From: Syngnathus acus
Taxonomy: Eukaryota > Chordata > Actinopteri > Syngnathiformes > Syngnathidae
DNA length: 64,000 nt
Assembly: GCF_901709675.1 (NCBI RefSeq)
Contig: NC_051094.1
Location: 14,702,501-14,766,500, forward strand
Direction: 5' to 3'
In this document: positions 1 to 12,918 of the stretch, piece after piece
Layout: the number at the start of each line of letters is the position of its first letter
Numbering within the stretch: position 1 is the first letter of the stretch
Notes under the pieces: model-generated
The model's input: the letters and a program-made list of their open reading frames with translations, nothing else
Databases searched by the model: none
Told to the model about the DNA's origin: nothing
Translations under genes and position numbers: made by a program

Positions 1-676
1 AGTAGTTCCTATACAAATTTGTCATAATTCAATTTTAAGTAAAATTCCAAAAGAATCATTTGTTTGAAACCGGATACAGCAGGTTGTGAAAGAGGTAACA
101 CGTGACAAATAGGGTTTTGAGTTGGAGTTCTATAAACACAACAATCTACCACCACATCCATTTTGGACCCATGTGGGCTTTGGACCCGGTCCAGTCCAGC
201 TCGAAGTCACCTGTTCTTCTTCTTTTGCTGTTGTCGATTGGCATTTGGCAACCCAGCCAATGTTGTCTTTTTCCATTGCAAGAAAACCAATGAGAATTGA
301 TGGTGGCTCTATGTTGTAAAGTTTGCCGCCGCCATCGAGAGATGGTCAGTTGTATCGGAAATTACCTGGAGTCTCATATCTAAGGGCACCACTGTATATA
401 TTATACTAATAACATAATGTACGTTATTGTTACGACTTGTCCTGTAAGCAGTCTTCACTCTCATAATTTGTTTACCTTTTACTCTGGATCACTTTCCTGA
501 CACAACCGTCCATTTTTCATCTGGGAATGTGATTGGCAATAGTTGAGTACTGGCGCAATGGCTGGGAATGATCTTTTATCATTTGTGTCAAATAAAGTGA
601 ATTTGACTTAAAGCTCCAGCCTTCCTGTTTGTAAATTGTTTGTTCTCGTTTAGAAGAGGATCCAAAAGAAGCAGCA

Positions 677-748
677 TGTATTGGTGGTTAGCACACCTGT
701 CTCACAGTTTTCGGGTTCTGTGTTTGAATCTCAACTCAGGTCCCACTG
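677..748 (+). repeat. tRNA-like SINE head fragment
   Basis: Contains TGGTGGTTAGCAC and, about 40 nt later, GTTTGAATCTC, resembling the A-box and B-box of the tRNA-derived repeat found more completely at 63584-63940. The rest of the element is missing or diverged. Confidence 0.35.
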
Positions 749-3480
749 TAGTTAGTTTTGCATTGTTTTTCAGTATCACCAGTCATACAGTATTCTTTCT
801 ATTCCAGGCTCAGAATTTGGACTCAGAAGCAGACATGACACGGAAGTTGAAAAGTAAAAGTCTTTATATACAGAAATCTAACAATAGCGAACACATCTAG
901 ACATTCTACCTGGAAGAAATCTCGACGAGTCAACATACTGACAACTTTTCACTCTGTAACTCGAGTTTATGTACCAGTATTGTGAGACATCAGGCCTATA
1001 TGACAGAATAAAAGTGACATAATGAAATGACGAAGCATTTAAATATTACAACAACTGCATCGCAACTGGTAAGAACCAAAAACAAAATGTGTTTTTCTAA
1101 CAATGTGCCACTGCCCTTTTGTGTCTAACTTTCCTTCTGCTAAAATATGTAAAATGAATTATGCCCACTAATCATGCGATTGGTGGCACATTATTTTTTA
1201 GAATAACTTTTTTCTGTCGTGCTTATCTGACAAGTGAATCCTCTAAAATGAGAATACACCAAACACACTACATACTGGTCCCACTCCGTTCAGTCATCTC
1301 CATCTTGATTACCCAAGTGATCTCGTGAATATAGATGGATCGATATTCATATAACAGGTGGCGGACTTCCAAATATTGATCTGATTCCTCAAACTACTGT
1401 TTTAGAGGAAAATCATCTTTTATTTTCAAGACTGTTGAAAAATTATTTATATCCAACCTGCCCCCATCGACTACCCCCCGCCCCGCTTTAAAATATGCAC
1501 CTAGCTGGCCTGGTATTGTGAAGCTTTGCTAATTTTAACGATATGACGTTCACTTGGAATCAATTATTGCACAAGCTCATGCAAAACTCAACACACTGAC
1601 TCATTGAGTGTGACTTTGTACAGTTTCAGTTTCCAATAAAGTGATTATCAGCATGTCTTTAGAAATGTGTTAAAAAAAAGGCTGTGCAAGTTCACATCCA
1701 CCTATGGGAAGTGTTACCTTGCACTGAGCACATTTCTTTCTTAATTTCGAAAAATCACAACATGTTTAATGTTCCTGAATTCAATCCAGTTCATTGGCAT
1801 CTGTATGTCTTGGTTTGAAAGCAGAAAGATTAATGCATGCACCAGGGACTGTCCTGCCATGTCACTTTTATGCTGTTGTATAAACACCACCTGTTAACCA
1901 TCTACCATTTTCGATCTGCTATGAGCTGGAATTGTATGGTCGTTATCTGCTCTGGCAAAATGAACACAAAAGTTACCGCAAATTATGTGTTCATCAGGTG
2001 GACTGCATCCAAACTTGGCAAAATACTGGTATGGATAACTGCATCAGAGAAAAAAACCGGATGTAGCAACCTTTTGTAACAGTCTATGTATCCCCCCCGT
2101 TTACAACTATGTCTAGACCAGATTACATTCAGCAATGAAGGTAATATATTTCCTCTCAAAGGTGGGGGCTGGTCACATCATCCAACAGTATGTTGTAAAC
2201 AACATCAGGCAAACATGGCAGACCATCATCATCCACCTGGCACACATCTGCTTGATTTAAAACAGTGCTTTAATTGTGCATTAATCCCACCTACCCATTT
2301 TCTATACCGTTCGTCCTCACGGGGTCATAATCATTACATGAACTCATTATACATATTGTATATTAACAGTTTTAAAGTTAAGCTGATTCTGGACTGTGGC
2401 AGTTGGTTAAAACACACGTGCATGAACGTACGCACGTACAGACACACACACACACAAACTACTTTGATGTGTCTATTGCTGTATAGTTATTTACTTTGCT
2501 TTGCGTTTGGAAATTTAAATGAACCTGTCCCAAAATGCTCAGTGTTACCTTTGGAGCAAAACATTTGCGTGTCCTGCTGGGTGCTCTTTTCCTTTGCCAG
2601 CTTCTCATGGATTTTTATTGACTGGTGTAATTTTACGAAAGGCTTTGAGCCCAATGAAATCTGCCCATCAACAAGCAGCTCCCAAATGTGTGAGCAAACT
2701 GAAACATTAACATGAAATTATTCAGCCTACAGTCCAATCAACATGCTAAAGTTAGGCTTACTATTTGTCATGCAGGAAGTTTGGCTTGCACTTATACTAT
2801 GAATGAAATCAACACATTGTACTTTGTATATAAAATAAATTTTGGAGTCATTTGTACATTAAGTTTTTCTGTAGAGGGCCTGCCACTGGAAAATGTAACG
2901 GGTCAATTTACACTTTATTGTTTTACGATATAATGTAAACTGTACATTAATGAATTGTTGAGCCATCTCATTTTTTCTCACTGACCTTACATTTAATTTT
3001 TTGTTGCATCCAAGCTTTCTTTCATCTTCGCAGTTTTACGAAATCATTCTCCGTGCAGTCAAGCACACCCCTCGCTTTTGACATTTAACAGCCTTTGTGA
3101 AAAATAAAACTATAATCCATCAAACAACCTTTTCCCCCCTCCCTTAGAAGGAGGGTACAAAAAAGCTGCAGCTAGTAGCAACTAAAAATACTTATTTTGC
3201 TTGTGATGTCTAAGCTACATACAAATGTAATTTCCTCAGAAAAGAGCAGACTCCTTTTTCTTGTTCATCGCTCTTAACACAAGAAAATACATCATAACAG
3301 TAGATACTGCGAGTGTGATTTCAGTTGGAGATGTGTCAAAAAGTACGTTACTAGAATAGAAGTATTGATGTTAGAGATCCGGGCCAGGCAAACCCAAGTA
3401 TCAAGCGTGTTTGAGTGTTGTAAAAAATAAAAACACATTTTGTTTTTGTCGCACTTATTGGTTTTCTTTTGTGGCACCGA

Positions 3481-3668
<188 letters not shown>

Positions 3669-3774
3669 TTTCTTTTCATCAACGTATTTGATTGCCAATA
3701 ATGGCCTAAGGGATGTTGTGCCTTCTTATTTCATGTATGTCCTAACTTGAAACTCTATTTTATTAAATCAGTAA

Positions 3775-3801
3775 TGTGTGTGTGTGTGTGTGTGTGTGTG
3801 T
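3775..3801 (+). repeat. (TG)n microsatellite
   Basis: About 13 uninterrupted TG units followed by a run of G. Confidence 0.95.
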
Positions 3802-4983
3802 TTGGGGGGGGTGTTAGTAACAGAATGAATGGCAAAATACAGTATATTGAACATTGCATTTACAAAAACTCCTCGTCAACGTACACAAGGTCCAACTTGT
3901 TGCAAAGGAGTAGCGTTTTACTTCAAAATGCTGACAACTGTCAGAACTTGGTTGCAAGTTAGGATATGGTGTGAAGATTATTCCTCTTCTTCATGATATA
4001 CCAACTATCAGCCCGTCATGGGGAAAAAAAATTGTGTGGTTAATGCTAAATGTCATGTTTTTATTTCAGGTGGGGCTCTATTGTGTCGTGGCATGATGTT
4101 TTTATTCAACACTGAGGAGAAACACGGAGAAAAAAGGATGCTCTACCCTCAAGATCTATTAAGCATGAGTTTAATAGTATGTGACCTGTCCCAATGTGAC
4201 CTGCCATGTTTGGAGGGAACGTTTTAAACCGAAGCGCCTGCTCATATTCAGGTATTTTTAGACCACAGGCTTTGTAATGTCATTAATACATGCAAGCATA
4301 ATAGTGGCAGAAAAGTGACCCTTGTGATTTAATTTTTCATGCAATGAGTCTTATGCAATTTCATGTATTGTGACTTTGTTGTCAGTGCCCACTTTTGGGT
4401 CCAATTCCTGCCTCTCATCACAAAGGGAGCATCCTTAACAAAGCTTTTTGATTTTCTGTATTAAGAGCTAAAACATGGTATTGGAGAATTAACCATCCAA
4501 GAGAACACTGAGATAAGTAGAGCTCTATACTAATGTTCAATAAATTCTCCAAATCCTCTTCATTTAGCATTGGATACATCTTCTACTAGCTCACAATGGG
4601 AAAAGAAAGTGACTCGGAAATTCTCTTGTCTCCCACCCGCAGGTCCTCTGCTTTCACACTGGTTTGCTGTTGGCTTGGTCTATGGTGCATTTGCATGAGT
4701 TTCATCCTCAAAGTGCCGCTGTTGGCTGCCATTACTTGGAAATGACGTAGGCGATAATTCTCCAGCCCATCAGTCATACATTTTACAGTAAATGCATTAA
4801 AATCATGCATAGGGTTCCATCAGAAATACACATTGTAATGAAAATGCAAACTAATTAATTGCGGTGGAATTTTACTGCCTGAAGTACACTTAACCGCCAC
4901 TAGGATCATCTGAGTTTTTTAAAGGCTTAAAACGTCTGAAAAGGTGTTTAAGGCTGCTATAGTTAAGGAGTTTGAGTTTGTTT

Positions 4984-4988
<5 letters not shown>

Positions 4989-5070
<82 letters not shown>

Positions 5071-5109
5071 GCACACACACACACACGCACACACACACAC
5101 ACACACACA
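4989..5109 (+). repeat. (AC)n microsatellite, about 60 units
   Basis: Continuous AC dinucleotides with three A-to-G interruptions near 5067, 5071 and 5087. Confidence 0.98.
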
Positions 5110-5289
5110 TGATTCACGATGCAGCTTTATGATGTAAACATTTATTCTCTAACTCTACATGGGAATAGGAAGAAATATGTCACAAGCAACACTAGCTAGT
5201 TCCATGAATGTTTTGGAGATGTTTACAGTAACGATAAGCAATTATCCCTACATATGTATTTGCCAGAAATAGTCAGATCACAGCTCACC

Positions 5290-5515
5290 TTTTTTTCTGG
5301 GTTTTAGCTGTGATTGGTAAACTGACTGAGCTCTTCAGCATGGTGATGTCATTTTCAAATGATCGCCCCCTCAGATGGATTATAACAGGAGGATTTTGCT
5401 CCTCAATTCTTATTTCACAGACGCTACATTAATCAGAATGTCATGTTTAGACTAGTGGGGGCGCATAGAACATATTGTAAAGAAATGTTTTGACTTGACT
5501 TTTCTTTTATATCAG
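5290..5515 (+). repeat. Interspersed repeat sharing GTGTTTAGACTAGTGGGGGCGCAT-like core with 9281-9470
   Basis: Both copies have an AGCTGTGATTGG/AACTGTGATTGG segment, a GCTCAACTCAAATTC/CTCCTCAATTCTTA segment, ATCAGAATG..GTTTAGACTAGTGG and then GGGGCGCATA. No coding potential. It looks like a non-autonomous interspersed element. Confidence 0.6.
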
Positions 5516-5836
5516 GCTAGATTTGTGCTGCATGCCATTAAAATCTAAAATTAATTAAAATTAATAAAAATGAATAGGCCTGATTACTCACCTGTATAAT
5601 AGAAGGAACTAAAGTTCATCCTCAATATGCCCCCTCTGCACAGCAAGTCATTCATCTGTCACAGCAGCCGCTTCTCCGGGCCATTACACACGTTTGAAAC
5701 ACTATTAGTAGACACAGATTCAGTAACGCCTCATGCACTCCAAATAGTCAACATCTCTTTTGACAAAACCCCGCAGCTGCTAGCGTAGCCTACCGTATTT
5801 TTGAGCTGTGTCGTGAATTAGGATGAAAACCCCTAT

Positions 5837-6065
5837 GACTGACAAGCGGCCGAAATGAGTTTCCATCGCAGGGTGTCCGGGCTGTCCCTTAGATATAGGG
5901 TGAGAACCTTGGTCATCTGTGAGGGACTCGGAGTCGAGCCGATGCTCGTTCACATTGAGAGGAGCCAGATAAGGTGGCTCGGGCATCTCATCAAGATGTC
6001 TCCTGGACGCCTCCCCGGGGAGGTGTTCCGGGCATGTCCCACCGGCAGGAGATCCCCAGGACGAC
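5837..6065 (+). mobile_element. RTE-type LINE 3' fragment (left part, interrupted)
   Basis: Translates as CKRPK-MSFHRRVSGLSL.. followed by RSQIRWLGHLIKMSPGRLPGEVF and CPTGRRSPGRP, the C-terminal end of the abundant teleost RTE/Rex3-like LINE protein. The ORF is 5'-truncated. It is interrupted at 6065 by a hAT-like element and resumes at 6751. Confidence 0.7.
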
Positions 6066-6750
6066 CAGGGCCGGTTCTAGGAATGCACATAAGAGGGGGC
6101 AGTCAGAAACGTGAAGGGGGCATGTTCTTTTTTTTTTTTTTTACACATTTTTAACACTGTTAGTGTTTTCTTCACGGCAGTTGTTAGCTGTGTGTCCAGA
6201 TCTCAACCTGGAGAAGTGGATTGCACTCTGTCAGGCCTCTACACTAAGACCTGTCCAGCTTGGGTGTCCCACCTGAAGATTAAAGCTTCTGCTGGTATTG
6301 CTCTTAGGGTCACTGAGGCACGCAAACCCCCTGACCACAATAAGGTGGCAATCTCTCAGGGGGGGGGGACATATAATATGAATGTTATATTAACTATTAT
6401 TTGAGTTGTAGTTAATCATTAGTTACGTATATCACGAGTCATTACGACGAGTTTGGTGGAGTTTTTACTGCTTCTTCCAACTCCTACCGCGCTGACTGTA
6501 ACTTGACACTCTCTGGCTGCGTCTTGTCCATTTGCATACTCACAGTGATTGGATGTTTACGGAGGGGCGCGGAGTCCTGACAGCAGGCTGTGTGAGGACA
6601 CACACTGCACCGACATGAGAGAAGAGAGGGGGCTGATTAACGTGTGTTTCTATCAGCGGATTTTTCACTTCTAAAAGTTTGATTCGAGGGGGCAGGACAT
6701 CTGTTTGAGGGGGCGTTGCCCCCTCTTGCCCCTGCGTAGAGCCGGCACTG
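6066..6750. mobile_element. Non-autonomous hAT-like element with perfect 8-bp TSD
   Basis: Ends are CAGGGCCGGTTCTA and, inverted, CAGTGCCGGCTCTA (12 of 14 matching). The flanks aggacgac (6058-6065) and aggacgac (6751-6758) form an exact 8-bp target-site duplication, as expected for hAT transposition. The 685-bp interior has poly-T, G-rich stretches next to each end (GAGGGGGCAG; AGGGGGCGTTGCCCCCTC), and no transposase ORF. The family name is uncertain. Confidence 0.75.
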
Positions 6751-6790
6751 AGGACGACTCAGGACACGCAGGAGAGACTACAGTATACAT
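6751..6790 (+). mobile_element. RTE-type LINE 3' fragment (right part)
   Basis: Continues the left part: after the duplicated aggacgac the sequence reads TCAGGACACGCAGGAGAGAC, equivalent to the GRPRTRWRDY segment of these LINE proteins. The similarity fades after about 6790. Confidence 0.6.
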
Positions 6791-8727
6791 ACTTCCTATT
6801 AAGAATAGTTATATACGCATACCAATTCCATCTCTCCACTCAGCTGCATTGAACAACAGAAGCATCAGTAACTATCTACATGCAAGAGTCTGCCTGCTCA
6901 CATTACCAGCCAGCATGAGACACAAATAGAGTCATTTTATAACTCAATGGTGTGTAACAAGTGCATCTTGTGGGTGGAGCAGCTACCTCGGCTTTCATCA
7001 TCCATTTTCCTTAGCAACGATTCAAATCGGTGACGAGGGACCACCAATCTGGGAGGAGCAGTTGGAGATGGCAGCACATCTGAGCAAATACAAGCATTTA
7101 CAGATTAACAGCCAGACAATATTATAAACCGTAACACACTCAGTAAACATCCTAAATTCATTTTTCTGAATGGCAGAGTCATCAGTCACTTGAAGAAAAT
7201 CTTTATTCTCTACCCTCTAGTCTAGTCCTACACCACGGGATAAAAAAGTTACATTTTATACCTTATTAAAAGACAAGAATGGTTCATGTTCACCCTCAAA
7301 CTAAATAAATAATAATCTGTGGATCATCATTATTATTACGATTATGATTTCAGGTGGTGGTTGCTTGTTGAAGCTCATATGATTTGAGATGAAATTAGCC
7401 CGTAATTACATCAATTAAATAATCAACATAAACAGTATCAATCAAAATCCAAGGGGGGATTTTCATCACAAAAAGGTAACATGGTTAAACAATAATATTT
7501 TTTTTGCAATCCTGACACATTCCCACATAGTGCCATATTAAACTTCCACTGACCAAAATGAGTCTTTTGTTTTTAGTTCCAAATGGAATTTAAGTAGAAT
7601 CTTACCTTGCATTGTGGAACATCATCCCTGAGCGTTTCAATGCCTTGCTCAAAGGCATCTTGTAGTAGTCAGGAAACAAACTTGCATCCCTTCAACAAGT
7701 ACTTTTTATCTATCAGGACTCAAAGTCGTTTTGGATGAGCTACCCCTCTGTGATTTTGGTAAACACTAATAACAAATGCTTTCTGTCAATAGGTGTTGAC
7801 AACTTTTTAAATGTTTTTAGTGAATGGTTGAACACCAATAAATACTTTTATTTGGTTTTAAAACAATTGTCAACCTGTCTCAACATTTCCGGTAAGATGT
7901 TGACATTTGACATCAACCTAGGAGTTTATGCTGCTGAAGAGCTCAACAGGAACAGAAACAGTGAAAGAATAAAAGACTACTGTGTTTGACAAGTATACTC
8001 GGGAACGTTGAATTTCTCCGCAGGAGAGACAATTATTGTACTACAGCAATGTGTTTGTTGGTCATGTGGAACAAATATCAATGAGCATGCAGAGCCCATC
8101 ACTGCTTTTTAGCAAGTGTTGATACAATAGAAATGGAAGTAATGTGTGTTCAAGCCAGCCGCCGTGTGATATCAATCTCTCTGTTCACATACAACAAGGC
8201 CACACTGTGAGTCCAGTCTTCTCTTTCCTAACCTAGAGTAACTGTTGAGTTACTGGAAATTTGAAAGAACAGCCAGCAAATTGCATAGAATTGAATCATT
8301 GCATTGAATAACGACTAAAATTCTTTCTGTGTGTAACTTGAGTTCTTCACATTTCATCTGAGATTATTTTGCAGGAAAAAGTATGTTTGTTACGATTTTG
8401 CTTGATTACGCCGGCTTTCAGGCCTGATTTTCCATTTTGTTTAACTTCCCATGACTGAGGTTTGGTAAAAACACTACAACCACCAGACGGAGGCAGGTTA
8501 TTCATTTCATACAGTGCCATCAATAATGGATGCCTGGAATATGGCCCATTTCAACTCTACTATGTGCTAAGCAAGAGATTCTTATATAGAGGGGAGGGGA
8601 AGTCAACCTCCAAATTTTCCTTTGTCATACGTTCTGTGCAGTGCAACTAGTTTTATTATTATTATTATTATTATTATTAACTAGTTGATAGTGTTCTGAT
8701 CAATGTTTTGTTTTTGGAATTTGAATT
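6791..8727. other. Intergenic, no gene seen
   Basis: No ORF with recognisable content. It holds an (ATT)n run at about 8653-8680 (nine units). Confidence 0.6.
8653..8680 (+). repeat. (ATT)n microsatellite
   Basis: About nine TTA/ATT units, flanked on both sides by the string AACTAGTT or its close variant. Confidence 0.9.
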
Positions 8728-8788
8728 AAACAGGCACCTGCTTTTATCCATCTCAGAGGGCGGCCATTTTGCCACTTGCTGTCTGTGA
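8728..8788 (+). repeat. Left part of interspersed repeat interrupted by an LTR-like insert
   Basis: GCACCTGCTTTTATCCATCT, then GAGGGCGGCCATTTTGCCAC, looks like one end of the repeat whose other end resumes near 9281. The intervening 8789-9280 resembles an LTR. Confidence 0.4.
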
Positions 8789-9280
8789 CAAACCAGGCAG
8801 AGCAACCAAGTGCAGCATGAGGCTTTTATTGAATAAAGGGCAAAGGAAAGTGGGAAAATGGAACTCTAGCAGAGCAGGTGCAGCAATGAAGCAGCAGCCA
8901 GGCAGATGGACAACTGGTGCCTGAGTGCAGCTACAGGCAACCCAGCAGGCTGACGGACTGGTAGGCAAGCAGGCGTCATGCGTCGATGAATCAGACAGGG
9001 GCAAGACGAATTCGCGGTCGGGACTGGGCAGGTGGTCAGACCAGGCAGAGTTCGGAGCAGATCGATCAAACAGGCAGGCATGACGTAAGGCAGAGATGTG
9101 ATCAGGAACAAGTAGTGGGTCAGGCCGGGCGGAGTTCAGGAATGGTCGAAAAAACAGGCGGGCAAGGTCGGCAACGGGACTCAGTCTGTGTGAGCAAACA
9201 GGCGGCATCACGGAAAAACTGACAGGAGAGGTGCGCTTAAATAGGTGTCTTGATGAGCGGGTGATCAAGGCTGACCAGTT
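8789..9280 (-). mobile_element. LTR-like sequence (gypsy-type candidate), minus orientation
   Basis: Read on the minus strand it has a TATA-like CTATTTAAG near its start, pyrimidine- and CTG-rich middle sequence, then TTCAATAAAAG (polyadenylation-like) and an end near TTGTCACAG. Its shadow translation shares RPxLNxARP..VxDHxSxLR with the plus-strand sequence at 28150-28546, so the two are related copies. No gag or pol was found. Confidence 0.5.
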
Positions 9281-9470
9281 TTCTGAAGGTAAACTGTGAT
9301 TGGTTGTGCCCTGGCTATTAACGGGAGAATTTCCCTGCTCAACTCAAATTCTACAAACACAATATTCACCAGAATGCCGTGTTTAGACTAGTGGGGGCGC
9401 ATACAGCATATTAGTGTAAAAAAAAATTCTTTAGATTGACTTCCACTTTAATTTAATTTGTTTACAGACC
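9281..9470 (+). repeat. Right part of interspersed repeat (same family as 5290-5515)
   Basis: Contains AACTGTGATTGG, CTCAACTCAAATTCTACAAA and the shared TAGACTAGTGGGGGCGCATA core. It ends in ATTGACTTCCACTTT. Confidence 0.55.
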
Positions 9471-10329
9471 AAGTGTTTCATTCAGTTGTCTTCCCAAGAC
9501 ACAAACAGAGGAATAGGGAAGTGTGTTAAATAGTTTTGCATCAAGGAAAATCAACTCAAATTCTTTCACAGCATATAGTCAATTATAAAAAAAAGTACTA
9601 ACTCAACATTTAAAATGGAGCAAAGTCTGCCTCGAGAGTTAAATTGTGAAAAACAGTTCTTGATGGAACACATGGACTTTGATTTGCTGAAATAAAAACA
9701 CAGTCACGGTCATTTGTATGCCAGGTGAGTGGCATGGGGACTTCATCAACTCAATAGGTTGATTAATTGACTCTCATCTTATCCCTAATCATTTCCTCAT
9801 AATGTGTGAAATCTCAATGCCCTTTAATCACTGATGTGGAGAGTAGACTCTTCAATCAAGCTTCCTCTACCTGGTCTTTGGTACTCATCTGCAATTACAC
9901 TGTGAATATTACATTTTTATACACTTAAAGCTGTGCACTCTTGCTTGTCTGTAGTTCCTTCGTCATGTTTCTGCCAGTATTGAACTAAGATGCACACAGA
10001 ATATGTGATGACCTTCAATCGTTTTTGACAGTAAAAAAGTCAGCACCTTGATAGTCGTGTTCTCCCGTTAATGTGTATGCCAGGAGAGGGCAGGGAAGAT
10101 GAGAAGAGGGCAAAGGCTAAGGAGTCTTTCATTTACTTGAGCTTTAGATTAAAGATGATGCACTTGCCCTGTGGTCATTCGGCTTTGTAGTTTGTTGAAT
10201 GCTCGTTGGACAATTTTAGTTTTTATACCGAGCGCGCTTGTGCCGATTATCATCCTTTTGCTGACAAAACAAGAACCTCTGAATAAAAAAGTAATATGAA
10301 GGAAATTGATTATTTTCTCCTATAAATAG

Positions 10330-10500
10330 ATTATTCCTCCTCCTGGTCGGCCAAGCCTGGAAAACCTCAGCAAGGAGGTTTCCAGGACGTACTTTGATCA
10401 GATACCAAAGCCACCTTATCTGGCTCCTTCCTCTGAATATGGAGGAGCAGTGGCTCTGCTCTGAATCTCTTTCCCGATGACTGAGTTTCTCTCCCTGTCA
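10330..10500 (-). mobile_element. RTE-type LINE 3' fragment, degraded
   Basis: On the minus strand it reads GAGAAACTCAGTCATCGGGA, then GAGGAAGGAGCCAGATAAGG and TGGCTTTGGTATCTGATCAA. These are the same signature segments as the LINE relic at 5837-6065 (similar bases around IERSQIRWLGHLI). Frames are broken. Confidence 0.6.
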
Positions 10501-12660
10501 ATATTGGAGAGCGCGGACACCCTGCAGAGTAAACTCATTCAACCCTATTGTGTCCAGGATCTTGTTCTTTTTCTCAAGAGCCATTACCATTCGAACGATT
10601 GGGTCAATTTCTATGATTTATTTATTTTTAACCAACAGCGTGTGGATCAGTTTTGTATGCCCTGCAATGAACCCTTGATGGCCATGTTGACCATCAAATT
10701 AGATGCTGCAAAAACATTGCTAATATCATTATAGTAAATTTGCTCCAAAAGCTCCAAATTGCTTGAGTGAGTCAAAGCAAAGTAATTTCAAATACAGATG
10801 ACACAGCAACAAAAGTAAATGGTGGTTTACTATCTTGCTAAAAGATACAGGACTGAGCGGTCAGCAAGAGAAATCTTCCATTATATCACCTAAGCCATTA
10901 GGTTCCGGCCATTTAATTTACTCGGTCAGCATGTATCAATTACTCTCTATGGTAATTGGATGACTATTTAAAGTGCACCCATCCTATGCTTGGTCCCAGA
11001 TGATATAGAGAGCTCTACTTTGGTGACCGGTGCAAGTCTGGCGTGAGCCGTGCCGCAAATCTACATGCAGATTGGTTGGACAGGCTGTTTCAAAATTGCA
11101 GCCATGAGTGGTGAAAAAGAGCGTTGTGCAATGTGTTTGCTTCCAACCAAAGTGGATCCTCTCATTCCTTTTAATGTGCCGCATGATTACTAGAATTGGG
11201 AGGATGAGAAAGCAAAATATTACAACTCTACTATTGCCTCAGAGTCACTTATGGATAGAATGGGCTGTATCTTAGCAACAGTGTTTCTACAGCTATCTTG
11301 AAAAAGTTAGTTACTTTACTGATCATGTGATTTGATCAGTTAGATTACAAGTTATTGTATTAGTTTGTTTTCTCAGAGGCCAACAATTCTGCTTAACATC
11401 ATAACAATAATGAAAACAGGTTGTATTTTAACAGTAAAGTTTAAACTTTAAACTGGATAAGGTTTTTATTATAAAGTAAATATAAAATAAAGACAGCCTT
11501 TTCTACATAAATATATACACATGAATATCTTTTATATTAAAAAACAGATCTCACTTAACATAAATGCCCTACTTGTTTTTATTGAAAAATAAAAGTGTTT
11601 CTAGACTTCACTAAACATACATAACTTTTTATATTAATATAATATAAAATGAAAGCGGTGTTTTCTTTTCAAAAGACATGGTTACACTGGTAGAACTAAA
11701 CGATGTATTGTGCTGCGACTGCAAATATTCTTTGAATTTATACATTTGTTTTCAATCTCCAGAAAAAACACTCTTTACAGGACATACTGTACAACACATC
11801 TTAGTATTATCATTTTAAATTGTCACAAACTCACCAGGGACTGTATCTCCAGCTTGAAAATGCAAACAACTTTCTTTATTGGTATGTACATGAGAGTCAC
11901 GGGCTGAAAATGTGACTCAGTGCATGAGCGACATCACGACCCGAGATGACAAGGCGACCTCATCACAAAATGCTCGATGGTACTTTTTTCCCTGGCCTGT
12001 CCTGGCGCCATCCTTCATCAAAATTAGGGTGCTAAAAGCCACAATATTTATGTGCAGGTGCTGCCTGGAGGCTTTGCCCAACCACTAGACCAGGGGACTG
12101 GAGAAAAAAAAAAAAAGCACAAATCCCTCAATGTATGTATCCAAAATGTATCCTCAATGTAGCCAAACAATCTATTTTAGTGCCCAAATTGGTCCCACCA
12201 ATCAAAAGGTTTAATCATGTTTGGGGCAGAGGTTTTTAGAAAATTGCATGAAATTACTAACTAAATGGGAGATTGGGAGGACTAGAAATTGTCGTTGTGC
12301 TATTTAGGGTCATTTTTTATGAAGACAGATTAGCCTGGATAAAATATGGTGATGCAAAAACATGATAATTAGTTTTTGATAGCAGACATGTTTGTTTTTA
12401 TTTCAACAAACCATTGTTCAAAAATTTTAATTCATGAGGCATAAAGAAAGATTTTGTTACAAATGTAGTTGTAACATTTTTCTTTGCATGTTTAGAAAAG
12501 CTCTATAAATCCAATTTAAGCGGCAAAGTCACGAAGATGTTCGCCACCAGTTTATTGCAAACAGCTCTTGTTGTTGTTGGGAACTTGTTCAGAACTGCTT
12601 GTGACCTTGAAAGAACCCTGAATGAAACTGCATTCACTACTTGCAGAGCTGCTGCTCCCC
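10501..12660. other. Intergenic, no gene seen
   Basis: AT-rich DNA. Short ORFs here show no domain or splice support. Confidence 0.6.
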
Positions 12661-12666
12661 TGGATT

Positions 12667-12918
12667 GAGACCAGCCAGATGAGATGGTTTAGGAATCCGA
12701 TCAGGAAGCCTCCCTCGTGAGGTATGCTGGGGCACGTCTCAGAAGGATAACCTCGGACACACTGGAGAGACGTCTTCTGGCTGGCCTGAGAACACCGCCG
12801 GAAGAGATGAATGAAGTTGCTGGAGGGAGCAAAGTCTGGGCTTCACTGCTAAAGTTGCTGTCCCCAGATAAGAGCGCACTACCTAGAATGGATGACTGGA
12901 TGGATTATTGGATGGATT
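12667..12918 (+). mobile_element. RTE-type LINE 3' end with TGGA-repeat tail
   Basis: ACCAGCCAGATGAGATGGTT, then the PPEEMNEVAGGSKVWASLLKLL translation, matches the last part of the RTE-like LINE ORF. It ends in the short tandem tail GGATGACTGGATGGATTATT, typical of microsatellite-like 3' tails in this clade. 5'-truncated. Confidence 0.7.

Noticed and set aside
2086-2715. A 209-codon ORF on the plus strand
   Set aside because: No recognisable domain, composition typical of chance AT-rich sequence, and part of it covers a simple CA stretch (HTHTQTT).
4890-5132. ORFs of Cys-Val or Thr-His repeats
   Set aside because: They are translations of the (AC)n repeat.
8753-9268. A 171-codon minus-strand Pro/Ser-rich ORF
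   Set aside because: It runs through an LTR-like sequence. Its resemblance to the frame at 28294-28668 reflects shared DNA repeat ancestry, not a protein family.
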